Assembly: GCA_030430205.1 (NCBI GenBank)
Contig: JAUIGE010000020.1
Location: 1 to 64,000, forward strand
DNA: 64,000 nt
Direction: 5' to 3'
Origin: Bacteroidia bacterium
Lineage (GTDB): Bacteria > Bacteroidota > Bacteroidia > J057
Shown here: positions 8,757-18,029 of the stretch, in pieces
How the letters are laid out: each line of letters opens with the position of its first letter
Numbering within the stretch: position 1 is the first letter of the stretch
Notes under the pieces: generated by a model
The model's database searches: none
What the model saw: the letters and a program-made list of their open reading frames with translations, nothing else
Told to the model about the DNA's origin: nothing
Position numbers and translations under genes: made by a program

Positions 8757-9437
8757 TTATTCGCGATTTGCAGCAAAGTGTAATTCAGAATTTGTTAAAT
8801 CGAAAGCGCAAAGATGCCCATATCCGGGCAAATGATCGAATACACAGCCCGCGTCTATACAAAAAAATTGTTCCGTACCGAGGGCCTCAAATTTTTCGAT
8901 CACTTTTTCCTTTGCCCGGGGAGTATGGCCATAAATGATTTTTCTACTCCCCAGCCAGTCATAGCTGATGTCTTTTTCCCAATTGCGGGACCACAGCATC
9001 CCTTCACGATCGCTCAAAGGATCAGCCTGGGTGAAATCCAGTCCTGCATGCACAAACAGATAGTCGTCTGACTGCTGGTAAAGTTTCAACTGACGAAAAA
9101 AATCCAGGTATTTTTCGGGAATCTTATGAGCTGCTTTGACCCCAAAGCTGCGCTTGGTTGTCATTCCGCCATTGCGGTCCCATATTTCCCGCATGCCTGA
9201 GTCATGCATGGATTCCAGCAGCAACTCTTCATGATTTCCCATCAGACAGTGAAGTTGGAAGCCTTCTTCTTTCAGCTGAAGGATATAATCAATAACGCCT
9301 TTGGAGTCCGGTCCCCGGTCTATATAATCGCCGAGCAGGTAAAGCTGGTCTTCGGGCTGAAGTTTTACTTTTTCCTCAAGCAGGTAGCGAAATGTCTTTA
9401 GGCAAGCATGTATATCAGAGATGGCAATCTTACGCAT
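8757..9437 (-). CDS. Metallophosphoesterase, PPP-type serine/threonine phosphatase-like
   Basis: A 226-aa calcineurin-like phosphoesterase. Metal-ligand motifs are in the expected order: SDIHAC (D-x-H), GDYIDRGPDSKGV (GDxxDRG), LMGNHEELL (GNHE), VHAGLDF and IYGHTPR (GHTP). This set is characteristic of the bacterial PrpA/PrpB and Ap4A hydrolase group of PPP phosphatases. The substrate (phosphoprotein or diadenosine polyphosphate) cannot be assigned. A -7 promoter box lies at 9482-9489, and terC follows with no spacer. Confidence 0.9.
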   Translation of the reverse strand: MRKIAISDIHACLKTFRYLLEEKVKLQPEDQLYLLGDYIDRGPDSKGVIDYILQLKEEGFQLHCLMGNHEELLLESMHDSGMREIWDRNGGMTTKRSFGVKAAHKIPEKYLDFFRQLKLYQQSDDYLFVHAGLDFTQADPLSDREGMLWSRNWEKDISYDWLGSRKIIYGHTPRAKEKVIEKFEALGTEQFFCIDAGCVFDHLPGYGHLCAFDLTNSELHFAANRE

Positions 9438-9481
9438 ATAGCAAAATACTTACATTGACTAATTTAGGAGCGATTTCAGGA

Positions 9482-9489
9482 CAAATATA
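9482..9489 (-). promoter_or_regulatory. -7 promoter box for the phosphatase-terC unit
   Basis: The minus strand reads TATATTTG, matching the Bacteroidota primary sigma -7 box TAnnTTTG, 45 bases upstream of the phosphatase start. No good TTG -33 element is seen at the usual distance, so support is moderate. Confidence 0.4.
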
Positions 9490-9521
9490 CGTCTTGGCAA
9501 GAGATTAAGGGGTGGCTGAGA

Positions 9522-9544
9522 TAAAAAAATCCGTAAAAATACGG
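9522..9544 (-). terminator. Intrinsic terminator, minus strand
   Basis: On the minus strand, CCGTA - TTTT - TACGG forms a short hairpin followed by A and seven T residues. It sits just upstream of the phosphatase promoter, so it most likely ends a minus-strand transcript arriving from the 10097-11623 gene region. Confidence 0.6.
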
Positions 9545-9557
9545 GTATGGTAAAAAC

Positions 9558-9592
9558 GGCCAGATTCGTCCGAAAAGTCGGATTTTGTGGCC
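9558..9592. other. Nested inverted repeat
   Basis: An outer GGCCA...TGGCC pair encloses an inner TCCGA-AAAG-TCGGA hairpin. It lies in the gene-free stretch between two minus-strand genes, next to a terminator. Role unknown; it could be a 3' stem of a transcript or a protein-binding site. Confidence 0.45.
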
Positions 9593-9625
9593 TTGGGCCT
9601 TATTTGATATGGATATTTATGTTTG
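9593..9625 (+). promoter_or_regulatory. Candidate Bacteroidota promoter on the plus strand
   Basis: TTG at 9593-9595, a 22-base spacer, then TATGTTTG at 9618-9625, matching the TTG / TAnnTTTG consensus. No protein gene starts downstream on this strand, so it would drive a non-coding transcript beginning at about 9632. Confidence 0.35.
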
Positions 9626-9631
9626 TGTAAT

Positions 9632-10015
9632 ATTAGATATTTTAAACTTGTCATTTCTTTTGGCACAGTAATTGAAAATGTGTGTATAGAGCGCAAAACA
9701 ATTGGAAATCTAACATAGGGCGCGCTTTTTAATTTCCACCCTTGTACTACAGCCTGACTGTAGACTTTGTCAGAAACATGCGAAACAGCTTTAAGAAAGT
9801 CGCTTAAAAAGCGGCCTGGGACGTTCTTTTCGTATGATTTTGACTTCTGTTTGAGTAACCAAGAGAATAGAATAGTAAAGGAAGGTTAGGTAGTTCTTTT
9901 TATCGTCGACGAAAGAAAACTGAAGAACAGAAGCATTGAGTAAGGTGAAAAAATCACCTGGTAACAAACGAAAGCGTGCAAAGGCACGACACGAGAAATT
10001 AAGTGGTAATTTGTA
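9632..10015 (+). ncRNA. Candidate structured non-coding RNA (speculative)
   Basis: This stretch has no supported ORF but holds a run of short stems: TAACC (9856-9860) with GGTTA (9884-9888); GTTCTT (9893-9898) with AAGAAC (9923-9928), enclosing the palindrome TCGTCGACGA; AGGTG / CACCT (9943-9959); CGTGC-AAAG-GCACG (9975-9988); AAATT / AATTT (9996-10012). A plus-strand promoter candidate lies just before it. I do not recognise the family, and it does not show RNase P, tmRNA, SRP or tRNA landmarks. Strand and ends are uncertain. Confidence 0.3.
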
Positions 10016-10096
10016 GAATCCTCAAAAGTTATTAAACATGTACGACATTACAATTTGGCCCATGTAATCAAATCCCTTGCAGAATTCTTGTAGTGT

Positions 10097-11623
10097 TTAT
10101 GTTGCCACCTTATTGATCTCACGGAGAAAAGCATTGTAGTAAGACATTTTGTTCAATTTGGCATCTAAGTAGATTTCATACATGATAATTTGATTATCAG
10201 CTACTTCAGACTTGGGATAGGTAGAGATAAAACTCTCATAAGTAGCACGTAATGAAACACTTTTTCCTTCTATTGCGGCAGTATTTATGCGCATAAGAAT
10301 GGTGGCGAACTTGTACGCTTTTGCGTACTCACTGTCACTGAGAAGCTTTCTAAACTTCTTTCGCAGTGATTTGTAACGGTTGGAAGTATATGTAAATTTT
10401 TCAGCCTCATGCCCAACTACTAGTTCAAAAATAGACAAGTAAAACTTGGCTTCTTCGTCCAGGTCTTCAAATCGATTATGAGACATGATGTCTTTTATAG
10501 ATTCGAGGGCCTGGACAAAATTTTCCTCATTAAAGTACTGATCAGCCTGGCTGATAAGCAGATAAAGATGATTCAGGTCATTCTGTACCACTGCTTTATT
10601 TGCCATCGCTTCTTTCAAAGCTGTATGGGCTTCCTTCAGGTTGCCGAGTAGTTTTTCGTTGTTGATTTTTGAGGTATAGTAATATATCGCGTACTCATTA
10701 TAGTTTTGCTTGCCGTACATTTTGAGGTCTTTTAACAACAAAATGATTTGTTGTGACTCCTCAGATATCCGCAATAATTTACGCAAAGCATTGATCCACC
10801 AGATCCGCATCAACAGGCGAAAACTGTGGGTATTTCTGTCAAATAATTTCGCCTCTTCAAACTCATGGAAGGTTTTGGCGATATAGGTTTCCAATTCTTC
10901 ATAGACGCCTCGTCTAAGTAAAATCGCGCAGACCGTGCGCGCCACAGCGATCCGCCCTGTGGGCGAATGATAGATCCCTTTATAAGCTTCCAGCTTATCT
11001 TTGATTTGCTCAAGCATCTCAATGAGCGAGTCGCTCTTTTTGCCACGCGTCACATTGAGGCGATTTGCCTTTTGGGCTACCATGCCCAGGATCTCCTGGG
11101 TTGATCGCTGAATCTCCATCTTTTCGAGATTCTCTTTCCGCTTCAGGATGATATCATCTATATCTATATTGATATCACGGGCAGCGAGCTGGACCATCTC
11201 GTCGTAGACGACTTCCACTACACTAAATTGGTCGTGCTTTTGCGCGACTTTCTCAGCTTTTTTCAGGTAATGAAAAGCTTCCTTATACAAGCCTCGCTCC
11301 TTCAACAGGATCGCCAACTGAATATGGCTGTGGGATTCGAGGGTGTTTTTGTAGTTAAAATGGTAGAAAAGCAGGCTCTTTTCCAGGTTACTGAGCAGTT
11401 TGTTGCGCAGTCGGTAGTAGCTGTTTTTGGTCTTGGGAGTATTCTTCCCATACATTTGGGTGACTACCTCATCTTCGATGTCCTTAAAGCCTCCATTTCG
11501 AATCGCATCGAACAGAATAATAAGCTTCTTCTCCTCATCCGCTTTAAAACGGTTGGAAAGGATTTTGAAGCGCCGGACTTCGTCACTGCTAAGGTTCTCA
11601 ATAATTCTTTCGAGAATATCCAC
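10097..11623 (-). CDS. 508-aa helical-repeat (TPR-like) protein, paralogue 1
   Basis: An all-alpha protein with no signal peptide and no enzyme motif. It opens MDILERIIENLSSDEVRRFKILS and contains TPR-like helix pairs such as LAILLKERGLYKEAFHYLKKAEKVA and LNHLYLLISQADQYFNEENFVQALESI. It is cytoplasmic and probably a protein-interaction scaffold. It starts with GTG at 11623, because an in-frame TAA lies six bases upstream. A protein of exactly the same length and clearly homologous throughout is encoded at 14495-16021, also with a GTG start. Family function is unknown to me. Confidence 0.85.
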   Translation of the reverse strand: MDILERIIENLSSDEVRRFKILSNRFKADEEKKLIILFDAIRNGGFKDIEDEVVTQMYGKNTPKTKNSYYRLRNKLLSNLEKSLLFYHFNYKNTLESHSHIQLAILLKERGLYKEAFHYLKKAEKVAQKHDQFSVVEVVYDEMVQLAARDINIDIDDIILKRKENLEKMEIQRSTQEILGMVAQKANRLNVTRGKKSDSLIEMLEQIKDKLEAYKGIYHSPTGRIAVARTVCAILLRRGVYEELETYIAKTFHEFEEAKLFDRNTHSFRLLMRIWWINALRKLLRISEESQQIILLLKDLKMYGKQNYNEYAIYYYTSKINNEKLLGNLKEAHTALKEAMANKAVVQNDLNHLYLLISQADQYFNEENFVQALESIKDIMSHNRFEDLDEEAKFYLSIFELVVGHEAEKFTYTSNRYKSLRKKFRKLLSDSEYAKAYKFATILMRINTAAIEGKSVSLRATYESFISTYPKSEVADNQIIMYEIYLDAKLNKMSYYNAFLREINKVAT

Positions 11624-11713
11624 CTGTTAGGAATTGATGTCGCTGTTATAATGTAAAAGTAAAGAAAAATCGCAGAGTCGAAAGCGCTATGCATTGGAAA
11701 TTACGTATTTCCC

Positions 11714-12901
11714 CTATAAAACCCCCAACTCTTTGCCCACTTCCGTGAATGCCTTGACAGCAAACTCCAGATTTTCACGTGAATGTGCAGCTGATATTTG
11801 AACCCGGATACGTGCCTGTCCACGGGGAACTACCGGAAAAAAGAAGCCAATCACATAAACTCCTTTCTCTAACAAGCGACTTGCGAACTTCTGAGCCAGC
11901 ACCGCATCATAGAGCATAATGGGTACAATGGCATGTATGCCAGGCTTCAGGTCAAATCCTGCCTCCGTCATTTTTTGGCGGAAGAAGGTGGTATTTTGTT
12001 CTAATTTATCCCTGAGCTCTGTGGTCTGGCTCAGCAGGTCAAAGACAGCAATACTCGCCCCTACAATGGCAGGTGCCACCGTATTGGAAAATAGATATGG
12101 ACGAGAGCGCTGGCGCAGCATTTCGATGATTTCTTTGCGGCCGGAAGTAAAACCGCCGGAGGCACCGCCCAGGGCTTTGCCCAAGGTACCTGTGATAATA
12201 TCCACCCTGCCGAGTACATTGCAATGCTCGATGGTGCCCCGCCCCGTTTTTCCTACAAAACCGGTGGCATGGCACTCGTCCACCATCACGATGGCATCAT
12301 ACTTATCGGCCAAATCGCAAATTTTGTCCAATTGAGCTACAGTACCGTCCATGGAAAATACACCGTCTGTAACAATTATGCGAAACCGCTGCTCCTGTGC
12401 CTCTTGCAGGCAGCGCTCAAGATCAGCCATGTCATTGTTGTTATATCTGTACCGAGCGGCTTTGCAAAGTCGCACCCCATCAATGATGCTGGCATGGTTA
12501 AGTGAGTCAGAAATAATGGCATCCTCATGGGAGAACAATGGCTCAAATACGCCACCATTGGCGTCAAAGGCTGCTGCATAGAGAATCGTATCCTCGGTAT
12601 GTAAAAACTCCGAAATTTTGGATTCCAATTCCTTATGAATATCTTGCGTGCCGCAAATAAAGCGAACGGAAGAGAGGCCGTAGCCCCGGCTGTCAATGAC
12701 TTGTTTGGATGCTTCGATGACTTTAGGATGAGACGACAAACCGAGGTAATTGTTGGCACAAAAATTGAGAACTCTAGCTGAAGACGCTACCTCAATTTCT
12801 GCCCCTTGAGGACTTGTAATGATGCGTTCTTCCTTATAAAGTCCTGCCCCTTTGATCTCTTTGAGTTCACTTTGTAAGTAATCTTGAAATTTTTGATGCA
12901 T
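11714..12901 (-). CDS. kbl: 2-amino-3-ketobutyrate CoA ligase (glycine C-acetyltransferase)
   Basis: A 395-aa alpha-oxoamine synthase that cleaves 2-amino-3-ketobutyrate with CoA to glycine and acetyl-CoA in threonine breakdown. Landmarks: [58 protein letters not shown], and the PLP Lys242 in [14 protein letters not shown]. The FICGTQ pattern and length fit Kbl better than serine palmitoyltransferase or KAPA synthase, though those share the fold. No threonine dehydrogenase gene is adjacent. It is divergent from the secreted-protein gene at 12974. Confidence 0.93.
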   Translation of the reverse strand: MHQKFQDYLQSELKEIKGAGLYKEERIITSPQGAEIEVASSARVLNFCANNYLGLSSHPKVIEASKQVIDSRGYGLSSVRFICGTQDIHKELESKISEFLHTEDTILYAAAFDANGGVFEPLFSHEDAIISDSLNHASIIDGVRLCKAARYRYNNNDMADLERCLQEAQEQRFRIIVTDGVFSMDGTVAQLDKICDLADKYDAIVMVDECHATGFVGKTGRGTIEHCNVLGRVDIITGTLGKALGGASGGFTSGRKEIIEMLRQRSRPYLFSNTVAPAIVGASIAVFDLLSQTTELRDKLEQNTTFFRQKMTEAGFDLKPGIHAIVPIMLYDAVLAQKFASRLLEKGVYVIGFFFPVVPRGQARIRVQISAAHSRENLEFAVKAFTEVGKELGVL

Positions 12902-12973
12902 TGCGTTAATTTTTTAACTATTTTTAGTAAAATTTACGACCATTTGAATCGCAATATACACACCTAAAGGGAG

Positions 12974-14392
12974 ATGAGAAACTACCTCAACATACTATTC
13001 CTGACTTGCTTCTGTGTGAGTGGCTTTTTCACCCAGGGGGTGGCTCAGCAGGCGATGATTAGGACCGCCAGTGTGAACTTTAATGGCGGGACAAACATCG
13101 TTTATGCCAACACTACTGTCCCTATTACTACGAACAATGTGAACATGGGAACCATTGATATTCCAGTCGGAGACGACATGGGTATCATGATTTCTGTCGA
13201 TGGAGATGCACCTACCCTGGTAGCAAATGAAATTTTATCCAAAGCGATTATTCCTTATGGTACTTTTCCTACCAACCTAAATACACAGGACGTTTCTGTT
13301 GTAATTGAGAATGCCAATTATGTTTTCAATCCTGCGCGCTTCAGCGGCGGAGGGGGCTTGGTTCATGATATTATTATATGGCCTACAAAACTGGGAGGAA
13401 GCAATCTGCCTGTGGGTACCTATGATACTGCAAGATTTCAGGTGCTTTATATTGATGCCGCTGCTTTCAGAGTGACCAACTCTTCTGTATTGGGATTGAA
13501 TGGGGTCCTGAATCTGGAAACGATTTATCCACAGATCAATGCCATCGCTGAAAATGTAGGTTTATCTGCCAATACCAATGACCTGGAGTTTTTTATTCAG
13601 CTGGATGATTTTTCTCCACGTCTCTTAGGGGCAACCTCTAATTCTGTAAGCCCGGGTAACCAGTATGGAATGGTCGTTCCCAACTTTAGAATTCGTGATT
13701 TTTATCCTGTACTGCCTATCGGTCAGGCTTTCAGGGCCTCTACTCATTTGTTGAAGGTATATGCGCAGGAACAAAACCAGGTAAACCGGGTAGGCATTGC
13801 TGAATTCATGGTGGACGCCAGTAATTCTTTCCCTGTGGAACTTTTGGGTTTTGATGGATATATGAATAACCACAAAATCCACCTCAACTGGGCAAGCAGC
13901 AATGAGCGCAACAACAGCCACTTCATTGTGCAGAAGTATTTGCACGATCAGGAGGTTTATACCAACATTGGAAGAGTAGAAGGTGTCGGTTTTGCAGATA
14001 CCATCAATTACTATAACCTAACGGATCCTGAGCCTGGCGTTGGAATCAATACTTATCGCCTGATTCAGGTGGATATGGATGGACTGGCTGTCGTTACAGG
14101 TGAAACATTGGAGATTTTCTATCAGTTGGAAAATAAAGAACTGGAGATGGTTCAGGCTTATCCTAACCCATTCAAGAACGCAACAAATCTGAAGCTTCGT
14201 GTACCGGAAGCGGGTAATCTTCGCATAGAAATCTATGATGTAATGGGTAAGCGTGTATGGCTTGATAGTAAAGCCGTTCATGCGGGCATGAATGAGGTAA
14301 ACCTTAACCTCGCCAGCCATCGCTCCGGTACCTACCTGTATCGGATGAACCTCAATGGAGAGGTTATCAGTGGTAAGCTGATCAAGCAATAA
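12974..14392 (+). CDS. Secreted protein with C-terminal T9SS sorting domain
   Basis: A 472-aa protein with a signal peptide (MRNYLNILFLTCFCVSGFF, cut near VAQQ). The central part, about residues 25-290, is beta-rich and not recognised. The segment FPVELLGFDGYMNNHKIHLNW, about residue 285 on, is the linker module common in T9SS cargo, followed by an Fn3-like region. The last 80 residues (AYPNPFKNATNLKLRV ... IEIYDVMGKRVW ... SGTYLYRMNLNGEVISGKLIKQ) are a type A T9SS sorting domain. The protein is therefore predicted to be exported across the outer membrane and anchored or released. An A/G-rich RBS (AAAGGGAG) precedes the ATG. Confidence 0.88.
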   Translation: MRNYLNILFLTCFCVSGFFTQGVAQQAMIRTASVNFNGGTNIVYANTTVPITTNNVNMGTIDIPVGDDMGIMISVDGDAPTLVANEILSKAIIPYGTFPTNLNTQDVSVVIENANYVFNPARFSGGGGLVHDIIIWPTKLGGSNLPVGTYDTARFQVLYIDAAAFRVTNSSVLGLNGVLNLETIYPQINAIAENVGLSANTNDLEFFIQLDDFSPRLLGATSNSVSPGNQYGMVVPNFRIRDFYPVLPIGQAFRASTHLLKVYAQEQNQVNRVGIAEFMVDASNSFPVELLGFDGYMNNHKIHLNWASSNERNNSHFIVQKYLHDQEVYTNIGRVEGVGFADTINYYNLTDPEPGVGINTYRLIQVDMDGLAVVTGETLEIFYQLENKELEMVQAYPNPFKNATNLKLRVPEAGNLRIEIYDVMGKRVWLDSKAVHAGMNEVNLNLASHRSGTYLYRMNLNGEVISGKLIKQ

Positions 14393-14418
14393 GCACACAT
14401 TTGTGAGAAGATATTTTG

Positions 14419-14450
14419 ACAGGCGTTACGAAAGTGACGCCTGTTTTCGT
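14419..14450 (+). terminator. Intrinsic terminator after the T9SS cargo gene
   Basis: ACAGGCGTTAC - GAAA - GTGACGCCTGT forms an 11-bp stem (one T:G pair) with a GAAA tetraloop, followed by TTTTCGTTT. It lies between convergent genes. Confidence 0.85.
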
Positions 14451-14494
14451 TTGATGACAGTTGTCATTTTCTACTTAGGTTCTAAGGGGAGAGT

Positions 14495-16021
14495 TTACTT
14501 GCCTGCCTTTTCGACTTCCTCGCGGAATGCCTGGAAGTAGGTCTTCTCTTCTACCTTCGAGCGAAGGTATACTTCATACATGATGGCGGTAGTATCGCCA
14601 ATCTCAGATTCGGGGAATTCTTTGATGAAGTTTTTGTAAGCGGACTTGAGGTTGACGCGCTTCTGCTCTATAGCAGCAGTATTGAGGCGCATCAGGAGTT
14701 CTACGAATTTTGCTGCATTGGCATAGTACTCGTCTTTTAACTCCTTCTTGAACTTCTTCTTGAAGTTCTGGTATCGGTCTTCGGTATAGCCAAAGTTTTT
14801 GGCCTCATAGCTATTGACCAACTCAAAAATATGCAGATAAAACTGCACGCCTTCATCCAGGGTGGAGAATTTTTTGTGCTCCAGGATCTGGCGTAAGGCA
14901 TCAAAAGCCTGAGCGTACAGTTCCTGGTTAAAATAAAGATCAGCCTGGCTGATCAGCAAATATAGCTGATTGATAGGGTTGTGAGCGATAGCTTTGCATT
15001 GTGCGGCTTCATCAACAGCTTCAGATGCTTTATCCAATTTTCCCAGAAAGGTCTCATTGAGAATTTTACTTCGATAGTAGTACACAACGTACTCATTGAA
15101 GTTTTGCTTGCTGAACATCTTCAGCTCTTTCCAAAGCAGATCCAACTCCTGGCTTACCTTTTTCAACTCCAGCAGTTTAGCCAGGGAGTTAATACGCCAA
15201 ATACGCATCAGGATGCGTGTGGTATGGTTATTTCGGTCGAAGAGTTTACCCTCTTCAAACTCTTTATAAGTCTTGGAGATATAGACCTCCAGGTCGCGGT
15301 ATGCACCCTGCTTGAGCAGGATGGTACTGACTGCTTTGTATATCGACTCTTTTCCTGAGGCCGAGTTGAAGATGTCCTGATGCTCCTCAAGCTGAGCTTT
15401 GGTCTGCTCCAGCATCTCGATCACCGAGTCACTTTGCTTGCCTCGGGTGAAGTTGAGTTTGCGGATTTGTTGAAGAATGACGCCCAGGACTTCGCTGCTG
15501 CTCCGCTGGATTTCCAGTTTGCGCAGGTTTTCCTTGCGGGAAGTCAAAACGATTTGTATGTCGACATCCACATCGCGTGATGCGAGTTGGACCATCTCGT
15601 CATAAATGACTTCCAGGATATTAAATTGGTCGTAGGCCGTAGCTACTTTTTCTGCCTTTTTCAGGTAATGATATGCCTCCCGGTAGATACCACGCTCTTT
15701 AAACAGGGTGGCAAGCTGCAGGTAGCTATAGGACTCTATCGTATTCTTGTAGTTAAAATGATAAAAGAGCAAACTCTTTTCAAGATTGCTCATCAGTTTA
15801 TTTCGAAGACGATAGTAATTGTTTTTGGCACGGGCGTTGGTGCTGCCGTAAAGTTGATGGATAACCTCTTCTTCTACCTCCTTAAAATTTCCGGCGCGTA
15901 CGGCATCGAAGAGAATAAGGACCTTCTTCTCCTCATCCGCTTTAAAGCGGTTAGAGAGGATTTTGAAGCGCCTTACTTCATCACTCGTCAGATTCTCTAT
16001 GATTCTCTCGAGAATGTCCAC
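14495..16021 (-). CDS. 508-aa helical-repeat (TPR-like) protein, paralogue 2
   Basis: Homologous over its full length to the protein at 10097-11623: same 508-aa size, same opening (MDILERIIENLTSDEVRRFKILS), shared blocks such as NRFKADEEKK, SNLEKSLLFYHFNYKNT and FNEYVVYYYRSKILNE versus YNEYAIYYYTSKINNE. All-helical, no signal peptide, no catalytic motif. GTG start as in paralogue 1. The two genes lie on the same strand and flank kbl and a T9SS cargo gene, consistent with an old local duplication. Function unknown. Confidence 0.85.
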   Translation of the reverse strand: MDILERIIENLTSDEVRRFKILSNRFKADEEKKVLILFDAVRAGNFKEVEEEVIHQLYGSTNARAKNNYYRLRNKLMSNLEKSLLFYHFNYKNTIESYSYLQLATLFKERGIYREAYHYLKKAEKVATAYDQFNILEVIYDEMVQLASRDVDVDIQIVLTSRKENLRKLEIQRSSSEVLGVILQQIRKLNFTRGKQSDSVIEMLEQTKAQLEEHQDIFNSASGKESIYKAVSTILLKQGAYRDLEVYISKTYKEFEEGKLFDRNNHTTRILMRIWRINSLAKLLELKKVSQELDLLWKELKMFSKQNFNEYVVYYYRSKILNETFLGKLDKASEAVDEAAQCKAIAHNPINQLYLLISQADLYFNQELYAQAFDALRQILEHKKFSTLDEGVQFYLHIFELVNSYEAKNFGYTEDRYQNFKKKFKKELKDEYYANAAKFVELLMRLNTAAIEQKRVNLKSAYKNFIKEFPESEIGDTTAIMYEVYLRSKVEEKTYFQAFREEVEKAGK

Positions 16022-16313
16022 CGTTTTTCCAATATAAGGTAGTTATCAATTCGCTTAACGTGTATAAGCCAATGTTTATTTTAACTCATTTTTGCTTCCT
16101 AACAAAGGTTAGAAGTGAGCAAAAGCCTTTGCCCTTGAAAGTTAAGAAAAAACCATTTGCACTCCTATAATCAGAGCCACAATCTTTTACTTAAGACAGA
16201 TAGCTATGTAATTTTTTTATTCTATTCTGATAATCACACAAAAATGATTCCAGAAAAGGACAATAAAAAGGGAAAAAGGGGAAAAGAAAAAGGGTAAGAC
16301 TACAAATTGTCGG
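16022..16313. other. Gene-free stretch between minus-strand genes
   Basis: About 290 AT-rich bases with no credible ORF. The only structure I see is a short inverted repeat CTAAC-AAAG-GTTAG at 16099-16112, upstream of paralogue 2. No promoter box of convincing quality was found. Confidence 0.4.
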
Positions 16314-17084
16314 CTAGCTTTGTTGGGCTGCATCCTGCATCAATTTCTGAGCTCTTTCTACTCCCAAAAATCTGTCAATAAGGCCATGTACAAGATATAA
16401 GGCAGGAGTCAGGACTACGGCTACAATGAATTTGTACAAATACCCTACTGTAGCTACAGCAAAGACCTGAGGAAGACTCCATCGGGATTCAGGGCTGGCC
16501 AGGACATAAAAAGCGACAAAGGCAACGATAAAGCTGTCAATGATTTGAGAGACCAATGTAGAGCCTGTGGCCCGCAGCCACAGCTTTTTTTCACCTGTAA
16601 TGCGCCTTAAATAGTGAAAAACATACACATCCAGTAACTGACCCACAAGAAAAGCGATCAGTGAACCGATAATAATATTCAGCCCCATTCCAAAAACGGT
16701 CCCGAAGGCGGTATTGATATCGGGTTGGATATGGGGAAAAAGGGCGATCCAAAAATCGGCGGGGGGGGCGCCGATCCCCAGGTATACCATGAGGTAGGCA
16801 TAGCTGATAAGCCCTACGGTGAGGTAAGAAAGTATGCGGACGCCTTTTTTGCCATAGTACTCATTGATGATGTCTGTCATAATGAATACCATCGGCCAAA
16901 GCAGGTTGCCGACTGTGAGATTGAAAGCAAGGCCTGACTCCCCAAAAAGGGTCAGATTTGCAGGATCCATCCCAAATACTTTTTCCAGGGAAAAAAGCTT
17001 GGCAGCGATGAACTCCGCTACCAGCGCATTGGTGATAAAAAAACCTCCTAAAATGATGAAAAGGAGATTTTCTTTTTTATCCAT
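16314..17084 (-). CDS. yhhQ: Queuosine-precursor transporter, YhhQ/DUF165 (VUT) family
   Basis: A 256-aa membrane protein with about six hydrophobic helices. Family features are the N-terminal helix ending NALVAEFIAAKL, the conserved FIMTDIINEYYGKKGVR (D/E-rich loop), and SLIAFLVGQLLDVYVFHYLRRITGEKKLWLRATGSTLVSQIIDSFI with the polar Q, D and S residues in the membrane. YhhQ proteins import preQ0/preQ1 for tRNA queuosine synthesis. The gene overlaps the RNase Z gene by eight bases, pairing tRNA modification supply with tRNA 3' processing. Confidence 0.9.
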   Translation of the reverse strand: MDKKENLLFIILGGFFITNALVAEFIAAKLFSLEKVFGMDPANLTLFGESGLAFNLTVGNLLWPMVFIMTDIINEYYGKKGVRILSYLTVGLISYAYLMVYLGIGAPPADFWIALFPHIQPDINTAFGTVFGMGLNIIIGSLIAFLVGQLLDVYVFHYLRRITGEKKLWLRATGSTLVSQIIDSFIVAFVAFYVLASPESRWSLPQVFAVATVGYLYKFIVAVVLTPALYLVHGLIDRFLGVERAQKLMQDAAQQS

Positions 17085-18000
17085 AATCCTTCATTTTAAA
17101 AATCCTGCCTTCGTTGGCTAACTCTGTATCGGGAAAAATTTCCCGGGCTTCCATCAGCATGGGTTCGAGGCTCTTGTAACGAGCAGAGAAATGGCCCAAA
17201 ATCAGCTGCTTGACAGCAGCCAGCCTGGCTATCTCTGCCGCTTCGCGGCTGGTGCTGTGAGCAGTTTCGGCTGCTCTCAGTTTCATATCATCCAGGAAAG
17301 TAGATTCATGATAAAGCACTGTTGAGTCCTTGATATGATCTACCAAAGGTTCAGAGTATTTTGTATCCGAGCAGTAAGAGTAAGAAAGAATCGGATCAGG
17401 GGGGGAAAGAACCCGCTCGGGTTCAATCACCTGGCCATCGGCCAGGGTAATGGGATTGCCTTGCTTGAGCAGGGCAAAATATTCATTGGGAATTTCGAGG
17501 GCTTTAGCCTCGTAAAAATTGAATCTGGGTCGTTTGTTGAATTCTTCAAAACGGAAACCGCGGCAAAAAATGCGATGTTCCAAAGGGAGGCTGAATACCT
17601 TCATGCGCTCGGTCTCGAAGACCACAGAGCCCGGAGCAAAATCCTCCATAGGAATAAATTCCAGATCATACATCAGGTAACTCTCCGTTTGCTTGAAGGT
17701 ATCATCAAGCACTTTTTTGAGCGCCGCTGGCGCGAAGAGTTTCAATGGGAAATTACGCCCATAAAGGCTCATCGAGGTAAGCAGACCTGGCAAACCAAAA
17801 ACATGATCTCCATGGAGATGAGAGATAAAAATCGCGTCTAAACGGGCCAATTTTACCCGATACCGTAGCAACTGCATTTGAGTCCCTTCCCCGCAATCTA
17901 CCAGATAGTGGCGATCATGGTAGGAGACGACTTGGGCAGAAGGTCGATGAAATTTTGTTGGAATGGCAGCGCTGGTACCAAGAATTTGGACCTGAAACAT
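17077..18000 (-). CDS. rnz: Ribonuclease Z
   Basis: A 307-aa metallo-beta-lactamase-fold endonuclease that cuts the 3' trailer from tRNA precursors. Motifs: ILGTSAAIPTKFHRPSA at the N-terminus, DCGEGTQMQLLRY, the zinc motif SHLHGDHVFGLPGL (HxHxDH), SDTKYSEPLV, HESTFLDD and the C-terminal GHFSARYK. Length is typical of the short bacterial RNase Z form. It overlaps the start of yhhQ on the same strand. Confidence 0.95.
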   Translation of the reverse strand: MFQVQILGTSAAIPTKFHRPSAQVVSYHDRHYLVDCGEGTQMQLLRYRVKLARLDAIFISHLHGDHVFGLPGLLTSMSLYGRNFPLKLFAPAALKKVLDDTFKQTESYLMYDLEFIPMEDFAPGSVVFETERMKVFSLPLEHRIFCRGFRFEEFNKRPRFNFYEAKALEIPNEYFALLKQGNPITLADGQVIEPERVLSPPDPILSYSYCSDTKYSEPLVDHIKDSTVLYHESTFLDDMKLRAAETAHSTSREAAEIARLAAVKQLILGHFSARYKSLEPMLMEAREIFPDTELANEGRIFKMKDYG

Positions 18001-18029
18001 AATGGGTAAAAGACGGATTAAATTTCTTG

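Noticed and set aside
9438..10096. tRNA, tmRNA, RNase P or yybP-ykoY riboswitch ahead of the TerC unit
   Set aside because: None of the conserved bases of these RNAs is visible. The TerC link to Mn riboswitches made me look, but the terminator at 9522-9544 lies upstream of the likely promoter of the phosphatase-terC unit.
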